Origin: CAYSCW01 sp964449165
Lineage (GTDB): Bacteria; Acidobacteriota; Aminicenantia; Aminicenantales; Aminicenantaceae
Length of the DNA: 64,000 bases
Assembly: GCA_964449165.1 (NCBI GenBank)
Contig: CAYVAT010000003.1
Span: forward strand, 1 to 64,000
Reading direction: 5' to 3'
Every line of letters begins with the position of its first letter. Within the stretch, counting starts at the first letter, position 1. The position numbers and the translations under genes are program-made. Shown piece by piece: positions 25,464 to 34,809 of this stretch. The notes below the pieces were generated by a model, which searched no databases, had not been told where the DNA came from, and saw only the letters and a program-made list of their open reading frames with translations.

Positions 25464-26555
25464 TCAGACGTTGGCGAACCGCCTCATCTTCACATTCAAG
25501 ACAAGGGATACGCTCAGATAGGTTGTAAGAAGAGATGATCCACCATAGCTCAATAAAGGAACAGGAATTCCTGCAATGGGAAAGAACCCGATAACCATCA
25601 TGACATTTATAAAAAATTGGGCAGAGATCATCACAGCTACCATGAATATAATGTAGACTCCTGGCCTATCCCTGGATTCGTTAACCGAACGGAACAGCCG
25701 GGAGAGAAGCAGAAAATAACACAATAAGGCTGCTAACACTCCGAGGAAACCCATCTCTTCTCCGATGACGGAGAAGACGAAATCTGTGTGTCTTGCAGGA
25801 AGAAATCTCAACTGGCTTTGAGTCCCTTTCTTGTATCCCTTCCCCAGAAAGCCTCCTGATCCTATGGCAATCTTTGATTGTTGGATATGATACCCTGCTC
25901 CCAGAGGATCTTGACCGGGAAAGACGAGTATTTTCAATCTCTCTTTTTGGTATTCTTTAAGGCCCAGGTTCCATCCGGCAGCGGAGAACACGAGAGCTAC
26001 TATCACCAAGATTACAAGCATTTTCCTGTTCAATCCGGCCAAGATAAAAGCAGCCAGGAGGATAGGAAGATAGCTCAGGGCCGTTCCAAGATCTGGCTGC
26101 AAACTGACTAAAAAGGCAGGAATAGCCACAACAGCGCTGCAAAACAGCATTTTTTTCCATGAGAGGCGTTCTGCTCTATATTCGGAAAAAAAATAGGTTA
26201 GAACAAGAATAAGGATCACCTTGACAATTTCTGAAGGTTGGATTTGGATGAGGGGAAGCTTGAGCCATCCTTTAGTTCCAGATACAGTCTTTCCGAAGAG
26301 CAGGACACAACCCAAAACGGCGACAGTGCCTGCGTAGAGGTAAAGAGACCATGCAACTAGAAATTTATAATCTATGGAAATGAAGATAAAGAGGGCAATT
26401 AGACTAATAATAATCCAAAAAATCTGCTTCAGATGAAAATTACCGCGGAGGTAATGTGATCCGCTATAGATAACGATCACACCGATGACTGAATTCAGGA
26501 GAAGATAGATAACCAGAACCCAATCGATATTTTGTATTTGGCGTCTGTCAATCAT
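25464..26555 (-). CDS. rodA: Rod-shape SEDS glycosyltransferase RodA
   Basis: Polytopic SEDS-family peptidoglycan polymerase of 363 residues working with PBP2 in cell elongation. Motifs: WLKLPLIQIQPSE, the QPDLGTALSY segment with the essential Asp, and the C-terminal GIPVPLLSYGGSS. Start at ATG 26555 (MIDRRQIQNIDW), overlapping the end of mrdA by 8 nt; the longer open frame upstream is inside mrdA. Last of the mreB-mreC-mreD-mrdA-rodA operon. Confidence 0.94.
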   Translation of the reverse strand: MIDRRQIQNIDWVLVIYLLLNSVIGVIVIYSGSHYLRGNFHLKQIFWIIISLIALFIFISIDYKFLVAWSLYLYAGTVAVLGCVLLFGKTVSGTKGWLKLPLIQIQPSEIVKVILILVLTYFFSEYRAERLSWKKMLFCSAVVAIPAFLVSLQPDLGTALSYLPILLAAFILAGLNRKMLVILVIVALVFSAAGWNLGLKEYQKERLKILVFPGQDPLGAGYHIQQSKIAIGSGGFLGKGYKKGTQSQLRFLPARHTDFVFSVIGEEMGFLGVLAALLCYFLLLSRLFRSVNESRDRPGVYIIFMVAVMISAQFFINVMMVIGFFPIAGIPVPLLSYGGSSLLTTYLSVSLVLNVKMRRFANV

Positions 26556-28344
26556 ATTTTTTTTTGTACAGCTCAAACAAATTATGGGCCAAAGGTGCAG
26601 CTGTGGCCCCGCCCATGCCTCCGTACTCAACCAGGACCGTTACCACTACTTTAGGATCATCTTTAGGAGCAAAACCAGTAAACCAGGAATGAGTTTTGAA
26701 TTTCTGGCTTTGGCCAGGAATTTTTTCCTGTGTTTCTGTACTCACCAGCTGCGTTGAACCTGTCTTGCCACATACATCATACCCAGGAATCTTTGCTGCT
26801 CTTCCAGTTCCATTCTCGTTGACCCCTTTCCACATGCCTCTTATGACTTTTTCAAACACAGCAGGCTGGATATTTACGGAATACTTGTTTTGGGCAGGTT
26901 TTCCTTGATTATCGGCCGCTTTTATGATGATGGGAACAGGGGTATTTCCTCTGTTGGCTAACAGGGCTGTGTGAAAAGCTATCTGAAGAGGAGTCACCAA
27001 CAAAGGGCCTTGACCGATGGAAACAGAGATAGTCTCTCCAGGATACCAGGGTTCATTCTTTACTCTCATCTTCCATTGAGGATTGGGTACAAGTCCTTCC
27101 TTCTCCTCTGGCAAATCTATTCCCGTTTTTCTCCCAAATCCCAGCTCTGTGGCATAACGGTAGATTTCATCGATGCCAATCTTTTTTCCCAGCTGGTAAA
27201 AATAGATATTGCAGGAGTTTTGAATTCCAGTATAGAGATTGACTGCTCCATGGCCACCCTTGAACCAGCATCTGAAAGGGTGACCGTAAATTCGGGTCGA
27301 TCCACTGCAAAAATAGGAAGTATTCTCGTTGATTATGCCAAGATCAAGTGCAGCTAAAGCTATGGTTAATTTGAAGACGGAGCCAGGGGAATACAGTCCC
27401 CTAATTGTCCGGTTCTCCAGAGGATATTCTGGGCTCTGAATCAAATCCAACCATTCCTCAGGAGTAAAACGATTGATGAATTTGTTGGGGTCGAAATCAG
27501 GATAACTGGCCATAGCCAGGATGTCCCCGCTTTTCACATCCAGGATAACGACAGCTCCTTCCTTTCCTTCTAGAAGTTCTTCAGCCCTTTTTTGGAGATC
27601 AAAATCCAGAGCCAGTTTAAGAGTATTGCCTTGAATAGGCTCTCTTCTATAGATTTCTCCCTTCCTTCTTCCCTGACTATCTACTATCTCTATCAAAGTC
27701 CCGTCTTGACCTTCCAGCAAAGTGTCATACTGCTTTTCTACACCTGTTTTCCCGATGAGATCTCCCAGATGCTTCTGAGGGTAATGACCGCTTTCAATAT
27801 CTTCTGGAGATAATTCCTGCAGATACCCAAGTACATGAGCAGCGAAACGGCCGTGAGGATAATACCTCTTGGGCTCGGATTGAAGAATCAACTCAGGCAT
27901 TTCAATTTTCTTGGCTTCGATCCGAGAAACCTCTTCAAAGGAGAGATTATCCTTGACCACTATGGGTATAGAGAGAGGAAGAGATTCGTATTTTTTTATC
28001 CTTTCCTTTAGCACTTCTGTTTCTAGGTTTAAGATGTGAGCAATCTTCTGGCACGATGCTTCGTAATCTCTGCAATTTTCTCTGATCACAGAGGTCCTGA
28101 AGGAGGCCACATTCCTTGCCAGGAGAACCTGGTTACGATCAACGATCAGTCCTCTTGAAGAAGGAAGGATAACCTCCCTTTTACGGTTGGATTCTGAAAG
28201 TCTCCAGTACTTCTTATAGTCTAGGATCTGGATCTTCCAAAAACTCACCATCAGGAGGACAAACAGGATTCCGACCGCGATGTAGACACGTTGAGCTCTG
28301 TTGCGGACCGAGGAGAGTTCCTCATAGATCTTGTTGTTTTCCAT
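26548..28344 (-). CDS. mrdA: Penicillin-binding protein 2 (elongation transpeptidase)
   Basis: Class B PBP of 598 residues with one N-terminal membrane anchor (about 20-40), a PBP dimerisation domain (about 55-230) and a transpeptidase domain. The catalytic SxxK is YSPGSVFK (near residue 325), SxN is QNSCN and the KTG triad is CGKTGSTQL. It cross-links new peptidoglycan during rod elongation. It is 8 nt downstream of mreD and overlaps rodA. Confidence 0.95.
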   Translation of the reverse strand: MENNKIYEELSSVRNRAQRVYIAVGILFVLLMVSFWKIQILDYKKYWRLSESNRKREVILPSSRGLIVDRNQVLLARNVASFRTSVIRENCRDYEASCQKIAHILNLETEVLKERIKKYESLPLSIPIVVKDNLSFEEVSRIEAKKIEMPELILQSEPKRYYPHGRFAAHVLGYLQELSPEDIESGHYPQKHLGDLIGKTGVEKQYDTLLEGQDGTLIEIVDSQGRRKGEIYRREPIQGNTLKLALDFDLQKRAEELLEGKEGAVVILDVKSGDILAMASYPDFDPNKFINRFTPEEWLDLIQSPEYPLENRTIRGLYSPGSVFKLTIALAALDLGIINENTSYFCSGSTRIYGHPFRCWFKGGHGAVNLYTGIQNSCNIYFYQLGKKIGIDEIYRYATELGFGRKTGIDLPEEKEGLVPNPQWKMRVKNEPWYPGETISVSIGQGPLLVTPLQIAFHTALLANRGNTPVPIIIKAADNQGKPAQNKYSVNIQPAVFEKVIRGMWKGVNENGTGRAAKIPGYDVCGKTGSTQLVSTETQEKIPGQSQKFKTHSWFTGFAPKDDPKVVVTVLVEYGGMGGATAAPLAHNLFELYKKKYD

Positions 28345-28352
28345 CTTACCTA

Positions 28353-28832
28353 CTACGAAGGGAAATATTTCAACTTACGAAGGAGGAGAAAAATGAGACT
28401 GCCTAAAATCGCCGTGGCCAAGGGTTGGAACGTATACAGGGATTTCCCGATAAAAATTTTCTCTGAGAAAAGGAAAGAAGAGAGCAACACCCACAGGATG
28501 AAATCCAGACAGAGCAGGATGAAGGTGAATAAGGAACATCGGAAGAAGGGCATGATGTCGATTCTCCTTGGAACATACCCTGATATGAAGCCGATAATGG
28601 TTTTGGAGAGTCCAGCAACTCCGAAAACTCCCAATGTGAAAGAATCCTGGATCAGCCCAAAGAATGCGCCCAGGCAGGCTCCGAATATCTCTCCCTTTCT
28701 GATGCCAAAATAGATCACAACTAAGCCAAAGATATTAAACAGCTGGACAAGAGAGACAGAAATCTTTCCCAGGATCAAGTAGATGACAAAAGCGAAGATA
28801 ATTCCGGCAAATACTTCTATAAAGTCTCTCAT
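28353..28832 (-). CDS. mreD: Rod shape-determining protein MreD
   Basis: Small integral-membrane protein with five to six hydrophobic segments, recognised by position (mreC-mreD-mrdA) and by the FGACLGAFFGLIQDSFTLGVFG and GYVPRRID segments. Two starts are possible: ATG 28832, just after the mreC stop, or ATG 28880, which would overlap mreC by 41 nt. Neither has a clear ribosome-binding site; I prefer 28832 because the protein then begins right before the first membrane helix. Confidence 0.87.
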   Translation of the reverse strand: MRDFIEVFAGIIFAFVIYLILGKISVSLVQLFNIFGLVVIYFGIRKGEIFGACLGAFFGLIQDSFTLGVFGVAGLSKTIIGFISGYVPRRIDIMPFFRCSLFTFILLCLDFILWVLLSSFLFSEKIFIGKSLYTFQPLATAILGSLIFLLLRKLKYFPS

Positions 28833-28839
28833 CAGTGCA

Positions 28840-29682
28840 TTAAAAGATTTCCCCTGGATCTTTAAGGAGAACAGCGACATAATCTAGATGGCGGAAATCG
28901 AAAAATGGTTTGACTTTTACTTCTTTGAAAAGGGACGTGGTGGGAGTTATAGAAACGATTTCACCTACCAGGATATCGCTCGGATATATGCTGTCAAAAC
29001 CTGAAGTCAAAAGGGTTTCACCATTATACACACCTTCTTTTCGCGGAAGGTCTGAGAGAATATATTTTAGGATACATCCTCCCTCTCCATCTCCGGAAAT
29101 GATTCCTGGCACCCGATTTTTCTGGGAATAGACGCTGACTCCGCTCTCGGAGTCTGTTATCAGCTGGACTCTCGATTCTTTGATTGAAATCGGTCCGATG
29201 ACTCTTCCCAAAAGATGGCCATTCTTATCCAGAACCACCATATCCTTCTTCAGACCATCGAGAGAACCTCTATTGATAACAACAGATTTATAGATATTTC
29301 CCGTGTCTAGCCCGATAACTTGGGCAGCCAGTATGTTTTCATGGAGTGTTTTCAGTTTCTCTTTCATCTCTTTTTCGCTTTGCAGCTTTTTGAGGAAATT
29401 CCGGAGAAAAATGTTCTCCTGACGCAGGGAGAATATCTCATTTCTCAATTTCTGATTCTGTTTTTCCACATCTCGGAGATAAAAATAACTATCCCAGATG
29501 TTTCCTGCTTTTCGGAAAAAGGAAACGATGCCGTGCTGGATAGGAGAAAACACAGCAAACACAGCTCTTTCAAAGTAATTTTTTTCCTCCAGCGGAATCT
29601 GAAGGGAAATCAGCACCAGCTGGATGAGGATCAAGATGATGAGTACGATTAGACTCTTTTTTTCCTTTAGAGACAGAGGCAT
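28840..29682 (-). CDS. mreC: Rod shape-determining protein MreC
   Basis: Periplasmic scaffold with one N-terminal membrane helix (SLIVLIILILIQLVLISL), a coiled coil at about 65-105 (RDVEKQNQKLRNEIFSLRQE) and two beta-barrel domains containing GLDTGNIYKSVVINRGS and the late DILVGEIVSI segment. I take ATG 29682 (MPLSLKEKK); a TTG at 29694 overlapping the mreB stop is also open. It organises PBP2/RodA with MreB. Confidence 0.94.
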   Translation of the reverse strand: MPLSLKEKKSLIVLIILILIQLVLISLQIPLEEKNYFERAVFAVFSPIQHGIVSFFRKAGNIWDSYFYLRDVEKQNQKLRNEIFSLRQENIFLRNFLKKLQSEKEMKEKLKTLHENILAAQVIGLDTGNIYKSVVINRGSLDGLKKDMVVLDKNGHLLGRVIGPISIKESRVQLITDSESGVSVYSQKNRVPGIISGDGEGGCILKYILSDLPRKEGVYNGETLLTSGFDSIYPSDILVGEIVSITPTTSLFKEVKVKPFFDFRHLDYVAVLLKDPGEIF

Positions 29683-29690
29683 GAAGCCGA

Positions 29691-30722
29691 TCAAATAAGA
29701 GAAATCTTTTTTAAGAGGGGAAGATCGTCAAGCATCTTTCCCGCACCCAAGACTACTGTAGCCAACGGGTCATCGGTGATAAAAACAGGAAGCTGAGTCT
29801 CCTCACGTATTCTTTTGTCCATATTCTTGAGAAGGGATCCTCCTCCAGTCAGGACAATCCCCCTGTCTATGATATCAGCCGATAGCTCTGGAGGTGTTTT
29901 CTCCAGGGCGATTCTGATGGCCCCGATGATGGAGGAGACTACATCCTCAAGGGCCTCTCTTATTTCCTGGTCATCTACGACGATAGTCTTTGGAATTCCC
30001 TCCTTAAGGTCTCTCCCTTTTATTTCTAGTGTCATCGGTTCATCCAGAGGATAAGCCGATCCAATCTGGAGCTTCAGCTGTTCAGCTGTTCTTTCTCCGA
30101 TGAGCAGGTTGTATTTCTTTTTTATGTGCTGAATGAGGGCCTCGTCCATCTCGTTGCCAGCGATGCGAATAGAATGATTAAAGACGATTCCGTTGAGAGA
30201 AATAACGGCGATGTCTGTTGTCCCTCCTCCGATATCCACTATCATGTTCCCGGTCGGTTCGGAGATGGGTAATCCAGCTCCAACAGAGGCCACCATAGGC
30301 TGTTCAACTAGATAGACTTCAGAGGCCTTTGCTCTCATGGCTACGTCTTTAACCGCCCGTCTTTCTACCTGAGTGATTCCGGTGGGAATGCCGATGACTA
30401 TTCTTGGCCTGATGAGAAAGCTGCGATTGTTTGTTGATTTCTTGATGAAATAATCGAGCATCTTTTCAGCTATCTCGAAGTCAGCGATCACGCCGTCTCG
30501 CATTGGCTTAATGGCCAAGATATTGGCCGGGGTTTTCCCTAACATTTCCTTGGCTCTTTTCCCCACAGCTTCAGGCTTGCCATTCTCTCGGTTAACAACC
30601 ACTATAGAGGGCTCTTGGACCACAATTCCTTTGCCTTTGAGATAGACAAGAGTGTTAGCCGTGCCCAAGTCGATAGCCAAGTCACAGAAGAAGCTTTCTT
30701 TGATCCAGCTGAACAGACTCAT
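29691..30722 (-). CDS. mreB: Actin-like rod-shape protein MreB
   Basis: Bacterial actin homologue of 343 residues that directs lateral wall synthesis. It shows the phosphate-1 loop DLGTANTLVYLKGKG, the DIGGGTTDIAVISL phosphate-2 loop and the GIVLTGGGSLLKNMD adenosine motif. First gene of the elongation operon; it is divergent from the second OPT gene, with about 150 nt between start codons. Confidence 0.97.
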   Translation of the reverse strand: MSLFSWIKESFFCDLAIDLGTANTLVYLKGKGIVVQEPSIVVVNRENGKPEAVGKRAKEMLGKTPANILAIKPMRDGVIADFEIAEKMLDYFIKKSTNNRSFLIRPRIVIGIPTGITQVERRAVKDVAMRAKASEVYLVEQPMVASVGAGLPISEPTGNMIVDIGGGTTDIAVISLNGIVFNHSIRIAGNEMDEALIQHIKKKYNLLIGERTAEQLKLQIGSAYPLDEPMTLEIKGRDLKEGIPKTIVVDDQEIREALEDVVSSIIGAIRIALEKTPPELSADIIDRGIVLTGGGSLLKNMDKRIREETQLPVFITDDPLATVVLGAGKMLDDLPLLKKISLI

Positions 30723-30808
30723 CTTTATTTTCTTTATCCTCTATTGTTTATATAAATCTATCACAATTCCTAAAATCAAGCAATTAAAAAAAGTGACATT
30801 ATTTTCCC

Positions 30809-30838
30809 TTGACTTTTTGCAGCTGAGAAAGATATATT
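30809..30838 (+). promoter_or_regulatory. Promoter candidate of the second OPT gene
   Basis: TTGACT (30809-30814), an 18-nt spacer and TATATT (30833-30838); the OPT ATG at 30870 is preceded by CAAGGAGGATACG. Confidence 0.55.
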
Positions 30839-30869
30839 TCAGAAAAATCGCTCGGACAAGGAGGATACG

Positions 30870-32870
30870 ATGAATAACATGCCTTACAAGCCTTACATCC
30901 CTCCTGAACAATCGATGAAAGAGATTTCATTCAGAGCTATATTCTTGGGGATCATCATGGCCATTATCCTGGGAGCAGCTAACGCTTATTTAGGACTCCT
31001 GGTAGGGATGACCGTGGCAGCCACTTTTCCAGCAGCAGTGATTTCCATGGCCATTCTTCGGCCTCTTAAGGGAACTATTCTTGAAGAAAACCTAGCTAGA
31101 ACTACAGGAGCAGTAGGAGAAGCTCTGGCAGCAGGAGCGATTTTCACCATACCGGCCTTTCTTATGACAGGAGTCTGGACAAAATTTGATTTTGTTAAGT
31201 CCTCTCTGCTCATGCTAGTCGGAGGAATCCTGGGAGTGCTTCTTATCATCCTAGTCAGGCGGACTCTTGTTGAGGACACCGAACTTCCCTTCCCGGAGAG
31301 TGTGGCCTGTGCAGAGATGGTCAAAACCGGACAGAAGGCAGGTTCGAATGCTTCCTACATGTTTTGGGCCATGGGTTTAGGTGGTTTCATAGAATTTTTC
31401 ACCAGCGAGAACGGTATCCGCATTATAAGACCATATATTAACACTGTGTTTAAGATTCCCGGTTTATCTCGCATCACTTATCTTGATAGTGAGAATGTAG
31501 AGGTTACCAAGACGGGCACGATTAAAGGGCGAATGTTTATCGAGTCACCCGCAGCCAATGCAGCTATGACAGGCGTGGGATATATCATCGGACCTAAGCT
31601 GGCAGCTCTTACTTTTTCGGGAGGAGTTCTTGGATGGCTCTTCCTGATGCCTGTTCTCCTCTTTATCAGCGGAGACCTCAGTGCCATCGTTTCCGAATTT
31701 CAAGGGGACTGGACTGCTATGGCTGTCTCTGCTTACAACTCTCAGATAAAACCGGTGGCGGTAGGAGCCATGCTTGTGGGTGCCTTTTACACCCTCTTCA
31801 AGATGCGCAAAAGCCTTATAACCGGAATCGGCCGCTCCTTTGCTGATGTCAAAAGGGCCCGGGCTGGAATGGACTCTGAAATCGTTAGGACAGATAAAGA
31901 TTTGCCTTTCCCTTCTATCATCCTCGCCATCATTGCCCTGATTATTCCCATGATCATCTTGTATAACATTTTTACCCGCAACCTGGGTTCTGCGGCTGTC
32001 TCGGCCTTGGTGATGATCGTTATGGGGCTTTTATTTGCTGCTGTGGCTGGATATCTGGTAGGTATCATCGGTTCCTCCTCTAATCCTATTTCCGGTCTCA
32101 CCCTGACCACGTTGCTTATAGCAGCCTTGATGATGGTGATCATGGGACAAAGAGGCTCAGAAGGCATCGCTGCTGTTTTAGGTGTGGCTGCAGTCGTATG
32201 CTGTGTGGCAGGAGTGGCTGGAGATATGATTCAGGACTGGAAGGTGGGACATATTCTTGGTGGAACTCCCTGGCGCATGCAGGTCGGAGGAATGATTGGA
32301 GTTGTTGCAGCAGCTTTGACTCTGACCTTCTCCCTTCAGCTCTTGCATAGCACTATAGGAATCGGAAGCGATACTCTCCCTGCTCCTCAAGCTGGATTGA
32401 TGGCAGCCATGTCCAAAGGAATCGTAGGCGGAGAGATGGCCTGGCCGCTGGTGGTAGCTGGAATGCTGCTGGCTATTGTACTTATTCTTATCGGTTCTCC
32501 ATCACCCATGCTTATCGCTGTAGGTATGTATCTTCCCTTCCGGGCGACTGCCTGTATCTTCTTTGGAGGAGTTATCAAATATTTCTTGAATAGCCGAGTG
32601 AAGAAAAAGAAACCCACAGCAAGAGGAAAAGAAATCGTAGAAAACATCGGTCTGCTTCTTGCTTCAGGATTGATTGCAGGACAGGCACTGATGGGAATTA
32701 TAACTGCAGGTTTAGAGGGTGCAAAGATTAGCCTGCCAGACATCTGGAACAATGCCTGGCTGGGTCTGGTGATTTTCTTTATTCTGGGATTCATCCTGAT
32801 CTACCTTCCTTATAAAAAGATGGTCAATTCTGGTGAATACGGTGAACCGGATGAACAGAGGGAAATCTAG
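30870..32870 (+). CDS. OPT-family oligopeptide transporter (copy 2)
   Basis: A 666-residue polytopic OPT importer, clearly homologous to copy 1 at 16428: LGAANAYLGLLVGMTVA near the N-terminus, GSSSNPISGLTLTTLL in the second half and a shared DTLPAPQA-like segment (copy 1: VELPAPQA). It differs in an extra stretch around 180-230. Strong CAAGGAGG ribosome-binding site. Two diverged OPT genes within 15 kb point to heavy reliance on peptide or siderophore-like substrates; the exact substrate is unknown. Confidence 0.92.
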   Translation: MNNMPYKPYIPPEQSMKEISFRAIFLGIIMAIILGAANAYLGLLVGMTVAATFPAAVISMAILRPLKGTILEENLARTTGAVGEALAAGAIFTIPAFLMTGVWTKFDFVKSSLLMLVGGILGVLLIILVRRTLVEDTELPFPESVACAEMVKTGQKAGSNASYMFWAMGLGGFIEFFTSENGIRIIRPYINTVFKIPGLSRITYLDSENVEVTKTGTIKGRMFIESPAANAAMTGVGYIIGPKLAALTFSGGVLGWLFLMPVLLFISGDLSAIVSEFQGDWTAMAVSAYNSQIKPVAVGAMLVGAFYTLFKMRKSLITGIGRSFADVKRARAGMDSEIVRTDKDLPFPSIILAIIALIIPMIILYNIFTRNLGSAAVSALVMIVMGLLFAAVAGYLVGIIGSSSNPISGLTLTTLLIAALMMVIMGQRGSEGIAAVLGVAAVVCCVAGVAGDMIQDWKVGHILGGTPWRMQVGGMIGVVAAALTLTFSLQLLHSTIGIGSDTLPAPQAGLMAAMSKGIVGGEMAWPLVVAGMLLAIVLILIGSPSPMLIAVGMYLPFRATACIFFGGVIKYFLNSRVKKKKPTARGKEIVENIGLLLASGLIAGQALMGIITAGLEGAKISLPDIWNNAWLGLVIFFILGFILIYLPYKKMVNSGEYGEPDEQREI

Positions 32871-32904
32871 GTATCTCCAGATTAGGACAGTAAATCAATA
32901 GGTT

Positions 32905-33270
32905 GTGGCAAGAAAAAAAGGAATAGAAGAACAAATCAACCTCCTCGAGCTTGTCCCAATAAGAAACATCGGTTGGAAAAAAAGCGATGAAGGACTGACC
33001 GTTCTTCTTAAGCCTAAGGTAAAAAATCCGTTTTTGGCTAAACATATTATTCCCCGTCTGAAAAATCCCTATTACAGGATCAGATTAGACGATGTAGGAA
33101 GTTTCATCTGGGAGCAGTGCAACGGAATCCAGACTGTAAAGGAGATAGCAGATTCTCTGAGTGAGAAGTTTGGGGATAAAGTTGAACCTGTTTATGACCG
33201 GTTAGCTCTCTTTCTCCAGAGCTTGGAAAGAAATCGATTCATACTGTACAGAGAAAAAGACGAAACCTGA
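32905..33270 (+). CDS. PqqD-like (RiPP-recognition-element) protein, orphan
   Basis: A 121-residue protein whose C-terminal two thirds match the PqqD family: IRLDDVGSFIWEQCNG, then TVKEIADSLSEKFG and a final helix ending in RNRFI. PqqD domains bind peptide precursors and deliver them to radical SAM or other tailoring enzymes. No pqq gene, SPASM radical SAM enzyme or precursor peptide is visible nearby. The start is GTG 32905 with a weak AATAGG. It is 34 nt after the OPT gene and may be co-transcribed. Confidence 0.75.
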   Translation: MARKKGIEEQINLLELVPIRNIGWKKSDEGLTVLLKPKVKNPFLAKHIIPRLKNPYYRIRLDDVGSFIWEQCNGIQTVKEIADSLSEKFGDKVEPVYDRLALFLQSLERNRFILYREKDET

Positions 33271-33353
33271 CTCTGATGTTGCCTATGTCTCAAGACATGA
33301 CAGAAGTTGAACAAATGGTAATTTTTTTTTAAAATAAAAGCCAGAAGAGATAA

Positions 33354-33860
33354 ATGCCTGTCCTTGAAATCGTAAAATATGGAAATCCTGTTCTCGTCCA
33401 AAGAGCAAAAGAAATAGAGAACATCGATCGGATCATCAATCAGCTTGCCCAAGACATGGTGTTGACCATGCATGCAGCTCCAGGCATAGGGTTGGCAGCC
33501 CCTCAGGTGAATCAAGGCATCCGTCTGATAACAGTCGACATCTCGGTGGGAGAGAACGAGAGAGACCTTATCGTGCTGATCAATCCAGAGATCGTAAGCC
33601 AAGAGGGAGAGCAAGTCGAGGAAGAAGGCTGTCTTTCCGTACCGGATATTCAGGAGAAAGTTACGAGGCCTACTCGGGTTGTGGTCAGGGGGATCGATTT
33701 GAACGGTAAAGAAAGAAGGATCGAAGCAGATGGACTGATGGCCAGAGTTTTCTGTCACGAGGTAGACCATATTAACGGAAGATTGTTCATAGATAATTTA
33801 TCTCCTTTGAAGAGAGGATTGATCAAGAAGATATTACGCAAGAGGCTGAGCAAGGCCTGA
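33354..33860 (+). CDS. def: Peptide deformylase
   Basis: Fe/Zn hydrolase removing the N-formyl group from nascent proteins. The three motifs are present: GIGLAAPQV (about 44), EEGCLSVP (about 93) and the metal-binding HEVDH (about 135). 168 residues, normal. Stop and the next start share one base (TGATG), coupling it to fmt. Confidence 0.96.
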   Translation: MPVLEIVKYGNPVLVQRAKEIENIDRIINQLAQDMVLTMHAAPGIGLAAPQVNQGIRLITVDISVGENERDLIVLINPEIVSQEGEQVEEEGCLSVPDIQEKVTRPTRVVVRGIDLNGKERRIEADGLMARVFCHEVDHINGRLFIDNLSPLKRGLIKKILRKRLSKA

Positions 33861-34795
33861 TGAAAATCGTTTTTTTTGGTAGCCCCCCAGCGGCGCTTCC
33901 CTCGCTGAGAGAAATTCTTAAAGCTGGACACAGGATTGAACTTGTTATCACCCAGCAGGATAGGCCTGCAGGAAGAGGAAGGAAGCTCCGTGCTTCTGCA
34001 GTTAAATCGTTTGCCATGGCTAGCCAAATTCCCACCTATGAATCCCCGCGTATCAGGAAAGACTCTGAAGCTCTGGACAGAATAGGAAGAATAGGTCCAG
34101 ACCTCAACGTTGTGGTTGCCTATGGCCAGATCATCCCCTCCTCAATCATCTATCTTCCCAAATTCAACTCTATCAACGTTCACTTCTCTCTTCTCCCTAA
34201 ATACCGGGGTGCGTCTCCCGTTCAATGGGCTATCCTCCAAGGAGAAACAAAAACGGGTGTAACCATTTTTGAACTCAACGAGAGGATGGATGAAGGCAAC
34301 ATCCTCTCTCAGGAAGAGGTGGTGATTCGTCCTCGAGAGACAGCGGGAGAGTTGGAGACCCGGTTGGCTCAAAAAGGAGCTAGTCTCCTAGTGAAGACTC
34401 TGGAAGAGATTGACCGGATTCATGCCTCTCCTCAGGATCACTCTCAAGCCACCTATGCCCCCCTGTTAAAGAAGGAAGACGGAAAGGTCGATTGGCAAAA
34501 GAATGCTCTTTATATCGAAAGGCTGGTAAGGGCCTTTAATCCCTGGCCCTCCGCATTCACATTCTGGGGAGAGAAAAGAATAAAAATCCTCAAGGGGAAG
34601 AGATTGTCGCCTCGCCTGACTCTGACCGACATTCCTGGGAGGATAAAAGACAGCACCAAAGAAGGAATCGAAGTTATTTGCGGAGAGGGAAGTCTTTTTC
34701 TGATCGAAGAGCTGCAACCTGAGGGGAAAAAACATATGAAAGCCTATGCCTTTTCCCTGGGTGTGAAGTTGAAGTCAAGAGATGCGTTTAATTAG
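33860..34795 (+). CDS. fmt: Methionyl-tRNA formyltransferase
   Basis: Formylates the initiator Met-tRNA using 10-formyl-tetrahydrofolate. An N-terminal formyltransferase domain starts KIVFFGSPPAALPSL and contains the catalytic NVHFSLLPKYRGASPVQWAI region (shown in part: Asn, His and the SLLPxYRG loop). A C-terminal oligonucleotide-binding domain follows. 311 residues. Classical def-fmt operon. Confidence 0.96.
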   Translation: MKIVFFGSPPAALPSLREILKAGHRIELVITQQDRPAGRGRKLRASAVKSFAMASQIPTYESPRIRKDSEALDRIGRIGPDLNVVVAYGQIIPSSIIYLPKFNSINVHFSLLPKYRGASPVQWAILQGETKTGVTIFELNERMDEGNILSQEEVVIRPRETAGELETRLAQKGASLLVKTLEEIDRIHASPQDHSQATYAPLLKKEDGKVDWQKNALYIERLVRAFNPWPSAFTFWGEKRIKILKGKRLSPRLTLTDIPGRIKDSTKEGIEVICGEGSLFLIEELQPEGKKHMKAYAFSLGVKLKSRDAFN

Positions 34796-34809
34796 GGGGA
34801 AAAAAAGTC

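Noticed and set aside
33354..33860. Unusual-looking metal motif HEVDH in the deformylase
   Set aside because: HExDH with Val is normal for the family; nothing missing.
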